Under the pieces are notes generated by a model. The model was not told the DNA's origin. It did not search any database and saw nothing but the letters and a program-made list of their open reading frames with translations. Below, piece by piece: positions 9,246-17,593 of a stretch of 64,000 bases of DNA. Where the stretch lies: contig NZ_JACCCY010000002.1 of the NCBI RefSeq assembly GCF_013409575.1, forward strand, positions 434,001 to 498,000. Reading direction: 5' to 3'. Positions within the stretch are counted from its first letter, which is position 1, and each line of letters starts with the position of its first letter. The stretch is from Macellibacteroides fermentans (lineage in GTDB: Bacteria; Bacteroidota; Bacteroidia; Bacteroidales; Tannerellaceae). The translations under genes were made by a program, and so were the position numbers.

Positions 9246-10030
9246 GGTATAGCCTCTTTAAAATGAGTGAGAGTAAGTCCCGGGTCCGCCTCCTTCATAA
9301 ACGTCTCCCCAATCAGGAACCCCCGGTACCCTACCTTACGCAGGCGGGAAATCAGCTGCGGATCGGCAATGCCGCTCTCCGAAACCTTCAGCACCTCTTT
9401 GGGCAGCAATTCGGCCAGACGGAACGAATTCTCCACGTCCGTATGAAACGACCCCAGGTTCCGGTTATTCACCCCCACCATATCCACGTGCGGATTCAGG
9501 TGATCCAGCTCCTGCTGGCTGTGCACCTCCAGCAATACCTCCAGCTGAAGCGAGTGAGCCGTTTCGGCCAGGCTGAGGCACTCTGCAGGCGTAAGGCAGG
9601 CGGCAATCAGCAATATCGCATCCGCACCCATCACACGGGCCTGGTATAACTGGTAACTGTTAATAATAAAATCTTTCCGTAGCAAAGGCAGATCCACCAC
9701 CTTGCGTGCCGTAGCCAGATCCCCCAGCGAACCCCCGAAAAACAGACTGTCGGTCAGCACCGAGCAAGCCGATGCCCCTGCCAGCTCGTAAGCGGGAAGT
9801 ACCTCGCGCACGTTGGCTTCCGGATGCAGCCACCCCTTGGAGGGCGACTTCCGTTTAAACTCGGCAATGATACCCGCTTCAGAAGCAGCCAGAGCCGCCC
9901 GCATCGAACGAGTGGGCAAGTCAAGGCGCGTACTCCCCATGCTTACCAAAGTCTGCAACGAGATAGCCTCCTCCTGACGGGCCACCTCAATCCGTTTGTT
10001 TGCAATAATATCTTGTAAAATATCTTTCAT
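9239..10030 (-). CDS. trpC: Indole-3-glycerol-phosphate synthase
   Basis: TrpC closes the indole ring, turning carboxyphenylamino-deoxyribulose phosphate into indole-3-glycerol phosphate. The TIM-barrel motifs are clear: [13 protein letters not shown] with catalytic Glu and Lys, [16 protein letters not shown] and VSESGI. I start it at [12 protein letters not shown] (263 aa), the usual family N-terminus, not at an upstream in-frame ATG that would add 14 unrelated residues. It lies 38 bp after trpD and overlaps trpFA by 7 bp, suggesting translational coupling. Confidence 0.95.
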   Translation of the reverse strand: MKDILQDIIANKRIEVARQEEAISLQTLVSMGSTRLDLPTRSMRAALAASEAGIIAEFKRKSPSKGWLHPEANVREVLPAYELAGASACSVLTDSLFFGGSLGDLATARKVVDLPLLRKDFIINSYQLYQARVMGADAILLIAACLTPAECLSLAETAHSLQLEVLLEVHSQQELDHLNPHVDMVGVNNRNLGSFHTDVENSFRLAELLPKEVLKVSESGIADPQLISRLRKVGYRGFLIGETFMKEADPGLTLTHFKEAIPC

Positions 10031-10068
10031 TGTCTTATCAATTAAATACAATAAACAATCCCCTCCAA

Positions 10069-11064
10069 TCAACTGTTCAACGCTACAAACTTTTTAAAAG
10101 TAGCCAACGTCTTACCACTCTCCAGCGATTCGCGGGCAATGGCCAGACACGATTCCACCGACCGTTCCGGCTCGATCACCCGGATGGCAAAGGCCGCGTT
10201 TATCAGCACACAATCCCGTTGTGCATCCGTACACTGGTTACGCAACACCCGGTCGAACAACAAAGCAGCCTCTTCCGGCGTTTCACCCCCGTATAACTCC
10301 GTAGGATCTATGCGTTTCAGTCCCAGCATCTCGGGTGTATACACCTTTTCGGTGGTAGCTGTAGCCACTTTGAAGGGAGCCGTAAGCGAAATCTCGTCGT
10401 ACCCGTCCATACTGTGAACTACCGCAAAATTAGCCAGACTCTGCTGGTAGCTGTAACTATACAACCGCAGCAACGGCAGGTTGTACACACCCAGCAACTG
10501 ATACGCCGGACGGCACGGATTGATAAGCGGTCCCAGCATATTAAAGAACGTACGCACCCCCAGACTCTTACGTATGGGCGCCACCGCCTTCATGGCCGAA
10601 CTGAACAGCGGTGCATGCAGGTAAGCCATGTTGCATCCATCCATGGAAGCCCTCAGCTTATCATTATCGGCCGTAAACTTCACCCCGTGCTGCTCAATCA
10701 CGTTAGACGAACCACTCACCGACGTAGCCCCGTAGTTACCCTGCTTTACCACCGGATAACCCGCACCCGCCACCACAAAACAGGCCGCAGTCGAAATGTT
10801 GAAGGTATTCTTACCATCACCACCCGTACCCACAATATCCAGCGGCTTATATTCCGCCAGATCCACCGGCACCCGCATCTCCAGCAAGGCATCGGTAAAG
10901 CCGGCCAGCTCCTCTACGGAAATGTTACGCATCAGAAACACCGTGATAAGCGAAGCAATCTGGGTGTCGGTATATTTGCCGGCCACCATATTCTGCAATA
11001 TCTCGCGTGCCTCCTCCTTGCCAAGATACTGGTGTTCAAACAATCTGTATAATATCTGTTTCAT
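10069..11064 (-). CDS. trpD: Anthranilate phosphoribosyltransferase
   Basis: TrpD transfers phosphoribose from PRPP to anthranilate. The 331-residue protein has the glycosyltransferase family 3 fold with VGTGGDGKNTFNIS (PRPP/Mg binding), KQGNYGATSVSGSSNV and MLGPLINP. I chose the start MKQILYRLFEHQYLG, 4 bp after the trpG stop. An in-frame ATG 12 bp further upstream would overlap trpG. Confidence 0.95.
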   Translation of the reverse strand: MKQILYRLFEHQYLGKEEAREILQNMVAGKYTDTQIASLITVFLMRNISVEELAGFTDALLEMRVPVDLAEYKPLDIVGTGGDGKNTFNISTAACFVVAGAGYPVVKQGNYGATSVSGSSNVIEQHGVKFTADNDKLRASMDGCNMAYLHAPLFSSAMKAVAPIRKSLGVRTFFNMLGPLINPCRPAYQLLGVYNLPLLRLYSYSYQQSLANFAVVHSMDGYDEISLTAPFKVATATTEKVYTPEMLGLKRIDPTELYGGETPEEAALLFDRVLRNQCTDAQRDCVLINAAFAIRVIEPERSVESCLAIARESLESGKTLATFKKFVALNS

Positions 11065-11068
11065 ACCC

Positions 11069-11638
11069 TTATGCATTTAACCAGTTTGCAATCAACTCAA
11101 TCCCTTTAGGCGTAAGCACCGATTCCGGGTGGAACTGAATGCCCCGCACATCGTAACAGCAATGGCGCAATGCCATAATCTCGCCCGCATCATCCTGGGC
11201 TGTAATCTCCAGGCAGTCGGGAAAGTTCTCACCGCTCACCACCCACGAGTGGTAACGCCCCGCCTCGAAGCTATCGCCCAACCCGTTGAACAGGTAATCG
11301 TTTTCCACCACCCTGATTACCGAGCTGATGCCATGATGCACCTCCTTCAGGTTCTCCAGCCGGGCCCCGAAAGCCTCGCCTATGGCCTGTTCGCCCAGGC
11401 ATACCCCCAGGATACTTTTGGTAGGCGCATACCTTTTAATCACATCCAGCAAAATACCCGCTTCGGATGGGATACCCGGTCCCGGAGAAAGTAAAATCTT
11501 ATCAAAGCGCTCAATCTCATCCAGTCCGATGCAATCGTTGCGATGCACCTCCACATCCGTAAAACCCAGTTGTTTCACAATATGAAGCAGGTTATAGGTA
11601 AACGAATCGTAATTATCCAGTAACAATATCTTTTTCAT
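11069..11638 (-). CDS. trpG: Anthranilate synthase component II (glutamine amidotransferase)
   Basis: TrpG hydrolyses glutamine and passes ammonia to TrpE. The 189-residue protein begins MKKILLLDNYDSFTYNL and has oxyanion motif SPGPGIP, nucleophile Cys80 in GVCLGEQ, and the C-terminal HPES block of the triad. It is not fused to TrpD or TrpE. It starts 19 bp after the trpE stop. Confidence 0.95.
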   Translation of the reverse strand: MKKILLLDNYDSFTYNLLHIVKQLGFTDVEVHRNDCIGLDEIERFDKILLSPGPGIPSEAGILLDVIKRYAPTKSILGVCLGEQAIGEAFGARLENLKEVHHGISSVIRVVENDYLFNGLGDSFEAGRYHSWVVSGENFPDCLEITAQDDAGEIMALRHCCYDVRGIQFHPESVLTPKGIELIANWLNA

Positions 11639-11657
11639 ATACAATCTGATTTTACTA

Positions 11658-13061
11658 TTAATTCTTTAATGTGGCAGCCAGGTCGATCGCCTTTTTCAAC
11701 GCCGCCAGCTTACGGTTGGTCTCCTCCAGTTCGCGGGCATCATCACTTTTAGACACAATGCCGGCCCCCGCCTGATAGTACAACTTATTGCCCCTGCTAA
11801 CAAACGAACGGATGGTGATGGCCTGGTTCAGGTCGCCGTTAAACCCTATAAACCCGATACACCCCCCGTAGGCACCCCGGTTATGATGTTCAATCTCGCT
11901 GATCAGCTGCATGGCACGCACCTTGGGTGCACCACTCAACGTACCCGCCGGAAAGGTGTCAATGTAAGTCTTCACCGGATTACTCTCCGGATTCAACGCA
12001 CCGCTCACCCTCGAAACCAGGTGAATCACATGCGAGTAATACTGAGGCTCCTTGTAAAAATCCACCTTCACATCGTGGGCGTTCCTGCTCAAATCATTAC
12101 GAGCCAGATCCACCAGCATCACATGCTCTGCATTCTCCTTCGGATCGTTCAGCAACGCCTCCGTAAGCAACTTATCCTGCAACAGGTCGCCCGTACGGAA
12201 AGCCGTGCCCGCAATAGGATCGATGCTGGCGCGACCGTTGCTCACCTTGCAATGCGTTTCGGGCGAGGAGCCGAAGATGCGGAAACCCCCGAAGTCGAAA
12301 TAAAACAGGTAAGGCGACGGATTGATACTCCGCAACGCACGGTACACCTTGAAATCGTCACCCCTGAAAGCCTGCTTGAACTGACGCGCCAGCACAATCT
12401 GGAACACATCCCCCCGCATACAATGAGCCACCCCCTTGCGCACCATGGCACGGTACTCATCGTCCGTAATGGGACTCGTCTCCTTGCCATCCGGAATAAA
12501 ATTGTACGACGCATAGTTGCGGTTCTCAATCATCGTCTCGATACGCTCCATCTCGCTGGCTTCGTCCTCACGCAACAGCTCTATCAGGGTAAGCTCGTTC
12601 TTGAAATGGTTGAACACTAAAATATATTTATACAAAAGATAATACATATCCGGTGCATCGTTCTGTGCATGGTGACTCTCCATCACCTCTATCTTCTCAA
12701 AATAGCGAACCGCATCAAAGGCCGTGTAACCGAACAAACCGCAAACCTCGCTGTTGTCGCCCTCCACCTTAAACCGTTTCAGGAAATCGTTCAGCGCGTC
12801 CGCCACTGTATAGGCATCCGTAACCGGCAGCTCCTCCGTGTGATTATCCGGATAGCGCATGGTACTCATTCCGCTGTTAATGCCAATGCTGGCAATGGGA
12901 CAGAGGGCGATAAACGAAAGACTGTTCTCGTTGGCATGAAAATCCGAGCTTTCCAGCAAGGCCGACTCAGGATACATATCCCTCACCTTCAGGTAAATGC
13001 TCACCGGCGTATGTAAATCGCCCAATATCCTTTTGCTGTGTGTCTTATAACTGTAGTTCAT
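11658..13061 (-). CDS. trpE: Anthranilate synthase component I
   Basis: TrpE makes anthranilate from chorismate with ammonia from TrpG. The 467-residue protein has the chorismate-binding domain in its C-terminal half, with IDPIAGTAFRTGD, FPAGTLSGAPKVRAMQLI and AGAGIVSKSD. The N-terminal part is the usual regulatory region, so feedback inhibition by tryptophan is likely but the binding residues were not checked. It lies 25 bp after trpB. Confidence 0.95.
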   Translation of the reverse strand: MNYSYKTHSKRILGDLHTPVSIYLKVRDMYPESALLESSDFHANENSLSFIALCPIASIGINSGMSTMRYPDNHTEELPVTDAYTVADALNDFLKRFKVEGDNSEVCGLFGYTAFDAVRYFEKIEVMESHHAQNDAPDMYYLLYKYILVFNHFKNELTLIELLREDEASEMERIETMIENRNYASYNFIPDGKETSPITDDEYRAMVRKGVAHCMRGDVFQIVLARQFKQAFRGDDFKVYRALRSINPSPYLFYFDFGGFRIFGSSPETHCKVSNGRASIDPIAGTAFRTGDLLQDKLLTEALLNDPKENAEHVMLVDLARNDLSRNAHDVKVDFYKEPQYYSHVIHLVSRVSGALNPESNPVKTYIDTFPAGTLSGAPKVRAMQLISEIEHHNRGAYGGCIGFIGFNGDLNQAITIRSFVSRGNKLYYQAGAGIVSKSDDARELEETNRKLAALKKAIDLAATLKN

Positions 13062-13086
13062 AGAAGTATGCTGTTAAGTGGGTATG

Positions 13087-14268
13087 TTATTTCATCGAAT
13101 CAATGTAAGTATCCATATCCTTGTCGCCGCGCCCCGAAACCGTAAGCACCACCACATCGGTAGGTTTAAAAGAAAGCTTGGGCAAAGCACCCAGGGCATG
13201 AGCCGATTCCAGCGCCGGAATAATCCCTTCCAGCCGGGTAAGTTCGAAGGCCGCATCCAACGCCTCCTGGTCGTCCACCGCCAGAATAAGAGCACGTTTG
13301 GTAGCCGAAAGGTTGGCATGAAACGGACCGATACCCGGATAATCCAAACCTGCCGATATAGAGTAAGGCTCCTCGATCTGTCCGTCTTCACTCTGCATCA
13401 CCAGGGTTTTCGCCCCGTGGATGATACCCATCCGTCCCAGCTGGATGGTAGCCGCCGATTCGCCGGAATCAATCCCTTTGCCACCCGCTTCGGCCAGTAC
13501 GATCTGCACCTCCGGATTATCCACAAAATGATAAATGGTACCCGCCGCATTGCTTCCCCCGCCCACACAGGCAATCAGGTAATCCGGGTTCTCCCGTCCC
13601 TCTTTCTCCAGCAACTGCTTTTTAATCTCCTCGCTTATAACAGACTGCAGGCGAGCCACCATATCGGGGTAGGGGTGTGGCCCCACGGTAGAACCGATAA
13701 TGTAAAACGTATCCGCCGGGTTACAGCACCAGTCGCGTATGGCCTCGTTGGTAGCATCCTTCAGCGTCATGTTGCCCGATGTAACCGGACGAACCTCGGC
13801 ACCCAGCATCTTCATTTTCTGCACATTCACATGCTGGCGCTCCACATCCGTCTTCCCCATGTACACGATACACTTCATATCCATCAGGGCACAAACCGTA
13901 GCCGTGGCCACCCCGTGCTGACCGGCACCCGTCTCAGCGATGATGCGCGTTTTGCCCATGCGCCGTGCCAGCAGAATCTGTCCGATGGTATTGTTAATCT
14001 TATGTGCACCCGTATGGTTCAGATCCTCGCGCTTCAGGTAGATGCGGCAGCCGTAGCGGGCAGACAGGCGGTTGGCCAGGTAAAGCGGCGACGGCCTCCC
14101 CACGTAATCGCGCAACAAGGCATCAAACTCCTGTTTAAAGTCGGCACTCTGCAGTACCTTCAGGTAAGTATTCTTCAAGTCTTCCACACAGCGGTGTAAA
14201 ATTTCCGGAATGTAAGCTCCTCCAAATTCACCGTAATAACCCTCTTCGTTAACCAGATACGTTTTCAT
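13087..14268 (-). CDS. trpB: Tryptophan synthase beta chain
   Basis: TrpB condenses indole with serine using PLP. The 393-residue protein is of the standard TrpB1 type. It has GEFGGAYIPE, the PLP lysine in HTGAHKINN, catalytic Glu in AETGAGQHGVA, and the phosphate-binding GGGSNA. As in other Bacteroidales, trpB leads the operon. It is preceded by an attenuator with a two-Trp leader peptide. Confidence 0.97.
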   Translation of the reverse strand: MKTYLVNEEGYYGEFGGAYIPEILHRCVEDLKNTYLKVLQSADFKQEFDALLRDYVGRPSPLYLANRLSARYGCRIYLKREDLNHTGAHKINNTIGQILLARRMGKTRIIAETGAGQHGVATATVCALMDMKCIVYMGKTDVERQHVNVQKMKMLGAEVRPVTSGNMTLKDATNEAIRDWCCNPADTFYIIGSTVGPHPYPDMVARLQSVISEEIKKQLLEKEGRENPDYLIACVGGGSNAAGTIYHFVDNPEVQIVLAEAGGKGIDSGESAATIQLGRMGIIHGAKTLVMQSEDGQIEEPYSISAGLDYPGIGPFHANLSATKRALILAVDDQEALDAAFELTRLEGIIPALESAHALGALPKLSFKPTDVVVLTVSGRGDKDMDTYIDSMK

Positions 14269-14297
14269 TCTATTTTGTTTTTTATTAAATTCTGCAA

Positions 14298-14332
14298 ATT
14301 AAAAAAGGCCTGTCGCAAGAGCGGCAGGCCTT
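14298..14332 (-). terminator. trp attenuator terminator
   Basis: On the minus strand AAGGCCTGCCGC, loop, GCGACAGGCCTT and six U form an intrinsic terminator between the leader peptide and trpB. It can stop transcription before the structural genes when tryptophan is plentiful. Confidence 0.88.
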
Positions 14333-14374
14333 CTAAAATATCTTATACTTTATGGATATACACAGGACTGTTCC

Positions 14375-14434
14375 TTACGACTTTGTGAGTTGTAAGAAGC
14401 GCCACCAATATGTATTAACCATTATAGTTCTCAT
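14375..14434 (-). CDS. trpL: trp operon leader peptide
   Basis: A 19-codon ORF reads MRTIMVNTYWWRFLQLTKS, with two adjacent UGG codons at positions 10 and 11. It lies just downstream of a consensus promoter and about 40 nt before a terminator hairpin. A ribosome stalling at the Trp codons when charged tRNA-Trp is scarce would change pairing downstream and prevent the terminator. From memory this matches the Bacteroidetes trp-leader RNA described computationally (Bacteroid-trp motif). I did not derive the alternative antiterminator pairing. Confidence 0.88.
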   Translation of the reverse strand: MRTIMVNTYWWRFLQLTKS

Positions 14435-14457
14435 TTCCTTTGTTGTTATATCGGCAG

Positions 14458-14488
14458 CAAATGTATATCTTTTCTGATAATCTGCAAA
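14458..14488 (-). promoter_or_regulatory. Consensus promoter of the trp operon
   Basis: On the minus strand TTTG (14488-14485), exactly 19 bp, then TACATTTG (14465-14458). The leader-peptide ATG follows 23 bp later. Confidence 0.82.
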
Positions 14489-14574
14489 TAATTCGTCCTT
14501 TTTTTTATATTTTTTTTCTTCGCAGCATCCGGATGTGTTCAAAAAAGTAGTCGGTCTTAAACTTAAGACAGCAG

Positions 14575-14595
14575 TTGTCCTAAGTTTGTCCTAAG
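14575..14595 (+). repeat. Two tandem TTGTCCTAAG repeats
   Basis: TTGTCCTAAG occurs at 14575-14584 and 14586-14595, an 11-bp period. A near-identical ATGTCCTAAG lies at 15656-15665 beyond the winged-helix gene, so the motif brackets that gene. Confidence 0.6.
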
Positions 14596-14637
14596 CCAGA
14601 TTATAGTCCGAATGTTTATTTGAAGTTTAGCACAACC

Positions 14638-14937
14638 ATAAAGAAAGCCAAACTTCCTGAACCGGAGTTTCATACAGATGGTATGTTTACGGTTGTGCTC
14701 AAGCGTAAACAAAACAACTATGCCACCAATGACATAGTAAATGGCATAGTAAATGAGAATGAGCAAGCGATAACAATCCTTCTTAGAGCTAAGCCTGGAT
14801 TAAATGCATCAGAAATTGCAGAAAGCATTTCTAAAAGCTGAAGAACCACTATGCGTTATCTAAAATCTTTAAACCAAAAAGGATTATTAGAATTTCGTGG
14901 TGCTCCGAAGTCAGGAGGCTACTATATCAAAGATTAA
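14638..14937 (+). pseudogene. Remnant of an AlbA_2/RecG-like ATP-binding protein (C-terminal end)
   Basis: The frame reads IKKAKLPEPEFHTDGMFTVV and then a winged-helix tail whose end is YLKSLNQKGLLEFRGAPKSG. A TGA at 14839-14841 interrupts it. The pattern matches the C-terminus of the widespread divergent-AAA/AlbA_2 ('RecG-like' transcriptional regulator/helicase) family. The upstream ATPase and DNA-binding parts are missing. It is therefore a doubly broken fragment, left by deletion and a nonsense mutation, at the border of the accessory region. Confidence 0.65.
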
Positions 14938-14987
14938 TAATACGTAGAACTAATTCTTATTTAGGCATTGATTCATATAATAAACCA

Positions 14988-15548
14988 TTATTTCTTGTCA
15001 TCCAGTTTGTCCTGGAATGCTGGTATTTTGCTTAAATCAATCTCAAGTGGGGGGATGTAACAACCTTTTACGTGGTGCTCGGGGTAGTAGTTCTCTACTG
15101 AGACACCTAGTTTCGGTTTCTTGGCTTTGGGGGCTGCATCTGCAGCTTTATCACCACCGTTGGCCTGCTTGTACTGGGCACTTTTCTTACCCACAATGCA
15201 GTCGTAAGCTACTATGGAGATGCGGGATCCACCTCTTAATCGGTCAACACGGATGATGTTTTCGCTTGTAAACTCTGCCATGATGCGGTTCCATTGCCTG
15301 CGTTCGGTTTTAAAAAAAGCGGCTAGTTCTTGCTGATTCACAATCAGCTCTCCCCTGAAGCAGGTGTAGATCCGCCCGTCCAGCACTACATCGCCTTTGG
15401 CAAAGTAGGCCTTTTGGTAAAAGTAGCTGAGGATATCTGCTCTGAGGGCTATCTTTTTACAGCTGCTCTGCTGGTTATCCAATATCACCCGGGGGATGAT
15501 GCAGTATCCGCTTTTCAGTAAGTTTTCTAACGCAAAAAATTTATTCAT
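14988..15548 (-). CDS. Winged-helix protein of unknown function
   Basis: I do not recognise this 186-residue protein as a named family. Residues about 15-110 resemble the winged-helix N-terminal domain of plasmid/phage replisome-organiser proteins: a basic helix, then RGELIVNQQELAAFF, a recognition-like helix TERRQWNRIMAEFTSENI and a wing RVDRLRGGSRISIVAYD. The C-terminal third is Lys/Ala rich and probably disordered. It has no partner genes; its neighbours are a relic ATPase and an IS. Clustered GTCCTA-type repeats lie just upstream and could be its binding sites. A role in replication or regulation of a lost mobile element is a guess. Confidence 0.6.
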   Translation of the reverse strand: MNKFFALENLLKSGYCIIPRVILDNQQSSCKKIALRADILSYFYQKAYFAKGDVVLDGRIYTCFRGELIVNQQELAAFFKTERRQWNRIMAEFTSENIIRVDRLRGGSRISIVAYDCIVGKKSAQYKQANGGDKAADAAPKAKKPKLGVSVENYYPEHHVKGCYIPPLEIDLSKIPAFQDKLDDKK

Positions 15549-15587
15549 CGTATCGATTTTTAAGGTAATTAATAATTTTATAATTAA

Positions 15588-15665
15588 ATGTCCTATCCTA
15601 ATGTCGTCTACTTCCCTGTATTGATGCGGGTTTTGACTTCGAAATGTCCTATCTTATGTCCTAAG
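15588..15665 (+). repeat. Cluster of ATGTCCTA-type repeats upstream of the winged-helix gene
   Basis: ATGTCCTATC (about 15588), AATGTCGTCTA (about 15600), ATGTCCTATC (about 15643) and ATGTCCTAAG (15656) lie within 80 bp just before the winged-helix gene start. The arrangement resembles iterons or multiple operator sites. Confidence 0.5.
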
Positions 15666-15747
15666 CTTCTTAAATATATAATGCATATTCAAGATAGTTT
15701 TAAAAAAAACCGGAATTCAAAGACTTTCCATTACTGACAAATGCTTC

Positions 15748-15830
15748 AGACAATCGCTATTGTCTTTCCGGATTTGTTCTGCCCTCCGGCCGGGCTTTGG
15801 TTAAATCGCTTCCGCAAGCGGAGGTGATTT
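15748..15830. other. Three consecutive GC-rich hairpins
   Basis: AGACAAT/ATTGTCT (15748-15765), GCCC/GGGC (15781-15795) and AAATCGCTTCCGC/GCGGAGGTGATTT (15803-15830, with two G-U pairs) follow one another in otherwise AT-rich DNA. This could be a structured RNA, or the relic of an att or transfer-origin region of a lost element. Confidence 0.4.
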
Positions 15831-16106
15831 GTTTCGTGCAATGTTTGAAATTGCTTTCGGCTGCAATGATACGACATATTTTTGGAAGGTCAAGTTATAC
15901 TTTTTTGACGGTGTTATTAATCTTTAGATTATTAAGGTTTTGTATTAAATGTTTGAACTACAGTGTTATAATTCTTTATTGCTGACTTTTTTTTGACGAA
16001 AAACTATTCATTTTGTATAATATTAAAATTAAAATATTTTTTTATCAGCTTGCAGATACGCTTTATTGCACATCTTCTGGAGGTAACTCTTTTACTTTTA
16101 AGTAAT

Positions 16107-17189
16107 AATGCGAATCAGTATTTGACATTGATTCATTTGTTTTAAACAATTAGATAAATGAATGCGATGGCTATTTTCCCCATCGTATGTATAAGAAGTC
16201 CAGATGTTGATCTGACCTTCATCGCTCTTTGAATATTTGTTTTCTCATTCAACCAGTTGAAGAAAGACTCTATGGGTTGTCTGACTTTAGAAACAGCCGT
16301 CGAAAATAAGTCTCTGTGGGCTTTCTCTCTTTGAGTAATTACGGGCTCTTCAGCCTTAATAGCTTTTACGGGAGTTAGCATATCCAGACCTATTTCCCTG
16401 TGTTTTTCTCCCCAAAAAGAGAAATCGGAGTAGATTTTATCGGCAAAGATACTTCTATTGGTCAGGCTGTCTGCTGCTTCTGTTTTAAGTACCGTCAAAT
16501 CGTTCTCTGCCGCAGATGAAAGTATCAACATCTCAGGGAATGGAATAGTTCCTTTCCTTCTGAAAGCTAACGTGTGGAGTTTCAAACCAAAGTAGTACAT
16601 ATTTTTGGTAGAGCAGTAGCCTTTTGTTGCAATTTCTGTAGCCACTTTTCCTGTTTTATTCTTTCCTTTGCAGGTAACAATTGGCATGGAATCGATCAGT
16701 GATGTCATATTGTCGCAATCTTCTGGTTTAAAGGATGTAATGAGATGCTTTACGAGTTCATTAATTGCCTCACTTAACAGGTTCAATCGATAATTGAACG
16801 TCTGATAAGAAGGTAGACAAGGAAACCAAGAAAGCAAATATTCTTTAGTGAATGTATGTATCTCTTTGATACTGAAGTAGCGTTGATAAGCTCCACAGAA
16901 CAGGTATACAGTAAGCAGTTCCTGGTCGGTGAAGATAGGAGTTGCATTATTACTGAATCTCTGACAACAAAATTTCAGTGAAGACTCATAGATATCGCAG
17001 ATATACATATATATTTTTATAAGCTTAAGTTCTTTCTCCTTGGGAATCATAATTAGAAAAATGAGTGGTTTTATTCTTCTAAGATACTGATTTCCAGGGA
17101 GATTAAGAAATATTTTAATGTAATAATAAACTGTATAACAACATTTTAACTAAATGAATCAGCAAGTGATTTCAACTACTGATTCGCAT
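16107..17189 (-). mobile_element. Complete insertion sequence, IS982-like
   Basis: This 1083-bp element has terminal inverted repeats beginning ATGCGAATCAGTA at both ends, followed by TTGA and a further shared GATTCATTT block. It is flanked by a 5-bp direct repeat TAATA (16102-16106 and 17190-17194). It holds a single intact transposase gene reading leftwards. The family assignment is by eye from the transposase. Confidence 0.85.
16142..17050 (-). CDS. IS transposase (DDE type, IS982-like)
   Basis: The 302-residue transposase has the candidate DDE triad LIDSMPIV, FADKIYSDF and RQPIESFFNWL, plus YYFGLKLH, which is typical of the IS982/IS4-related transposase domain. The N-terminal part (FTDQELLTVYLFCG) looks like the DNA-binding region. 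The gene is intact with no frameshift, so the element could be active. It fills most of the IS. Confidence 0.85.
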   Translation of the reverse strand: MIPKEKELKLIKIYMYICDIYESSLKFCCQRFSNNATPIFTDQELLTVYLFCGAYQRYFSIKEIHTFTKEYLLSWFPCLPSYQTFNYRLNLLSEAINELVKHLITSFKPEDCDNMTSLIDSMPIVTCKGKNKTGKVATEIATKGYCSTKNMYYFGLKLHTLAFRRKGTIPFPEMLILSSAAENDLTVLKTEAADSLTNRSIFADKIYSDFSFWGEKHREIGLDMLTPVKAIKAEEPVITQREKAHRDLFSTAVSKVRQPIESFFNWLNEKTNIQRAMKVRSTSGLLIHTMGKIAIAFIYLIV

Positions 17190-17344
17190 TAATAATAATT
17201 ACCTGTCGTCTGTTTGTTACAGGAAGGAATAAATTATCTATAATCTTAGTCTGAAGAAGATTGCGAGTACATGTTTATCTCGTCTTAGATTAATCACTGC
17301 AGATTAAGTTACATGTGTTTATCTCTACAAGCTTTCCCCGTTTT

Positions 17345-17454
17345 AAATCAATTGATTTCAGGACTCAGATAAGTTTATTTGAGCGTTGAAATAAGCTTAT
17401 TTTGAAGAGCAAATAAGCTTATTTTGGAAAGGAAATAGTTTGTGTTCCATTTTC
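17345..17454. repeat. Array of four (perhaps five) 22-bp repeats with palindromic cores
   Basis: Units start at 17345, 17367, 17389 and 17411, each exactly 22 bp. They begin with AAATCAATTGATTT, AGATAAGTTTATTT, AAATAAGCTTATTT and AAATAAGCTTATTT; three of the four are perfect palindromes. A degenerate fifth unit begins at 17433. The 22-bp period is about two helical turns, so the centres face the same side of the DNA. Iterons or a cooperative operator array are both possible. Confidence 0.7.
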
Positions 17455-17530
17455 CGTGCTTCGATTTAGGACAAAAAACTCTAGTCAGAAATGCTGAAAG
17501 CATACGGTAAGTGTACTTATCTTTACTTAA

Positions 17531-17570
17531 GTGGACAAATGCGGACACAAGTGGACACAGGTGGATTTGT
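17531..17570 (+). repeat. Four tandem 10-bp GTGGACA-type repeats
   Basis: GTGGACAAAT, GCGGACACAA, GTGGACACAG and GTGGATTTGT follow without gaps and end 16 bp before the -7 box. The 10-bp period keeps them on one face of the helix, as expected for a regulator array. Confidence 0.5.
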
Positions 17571-17585
17571 GTCTTTGGGCGGTGG

Positions 17586-17593
17586 TATATTTG
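17586..17593 (+). promoter_or_regulatory. -7 box of the secreted esterase gene
   Basis: TATATTTG matches TAnnTTTG. It implies a leader of about 100 nt before the ATG at 17701 and argues against the longer in-frame reading from 17491. Confidence 0.55.

Larger units (their letters stand above)
15549..16106. other. Non-coding accessory stretch with repeats and hairpins
   Basis: There is no credible gene in this AT-rich stretch. It holds the ATGTCCTA repeats near its left end and three consecutive hairpins at 15748-15830. The remainder up to the IS boundary is featureless. Confidence 0.6.

Noticed and set aside
13078-14199. Long plus-strand frame opposite trpB
   Set aside because: It lies wholly antisense to a highly conserved gene; its product is His/Arg-rich with no recognisable domain, as expected from reverse frames of GC-richer genes.
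15797-15985. 62-codon plus-strand frame
   Set aside because: Hydrophobic, no promoter, overlaps hairpins, no recognisable family; likely chance in AT-rich DNA.
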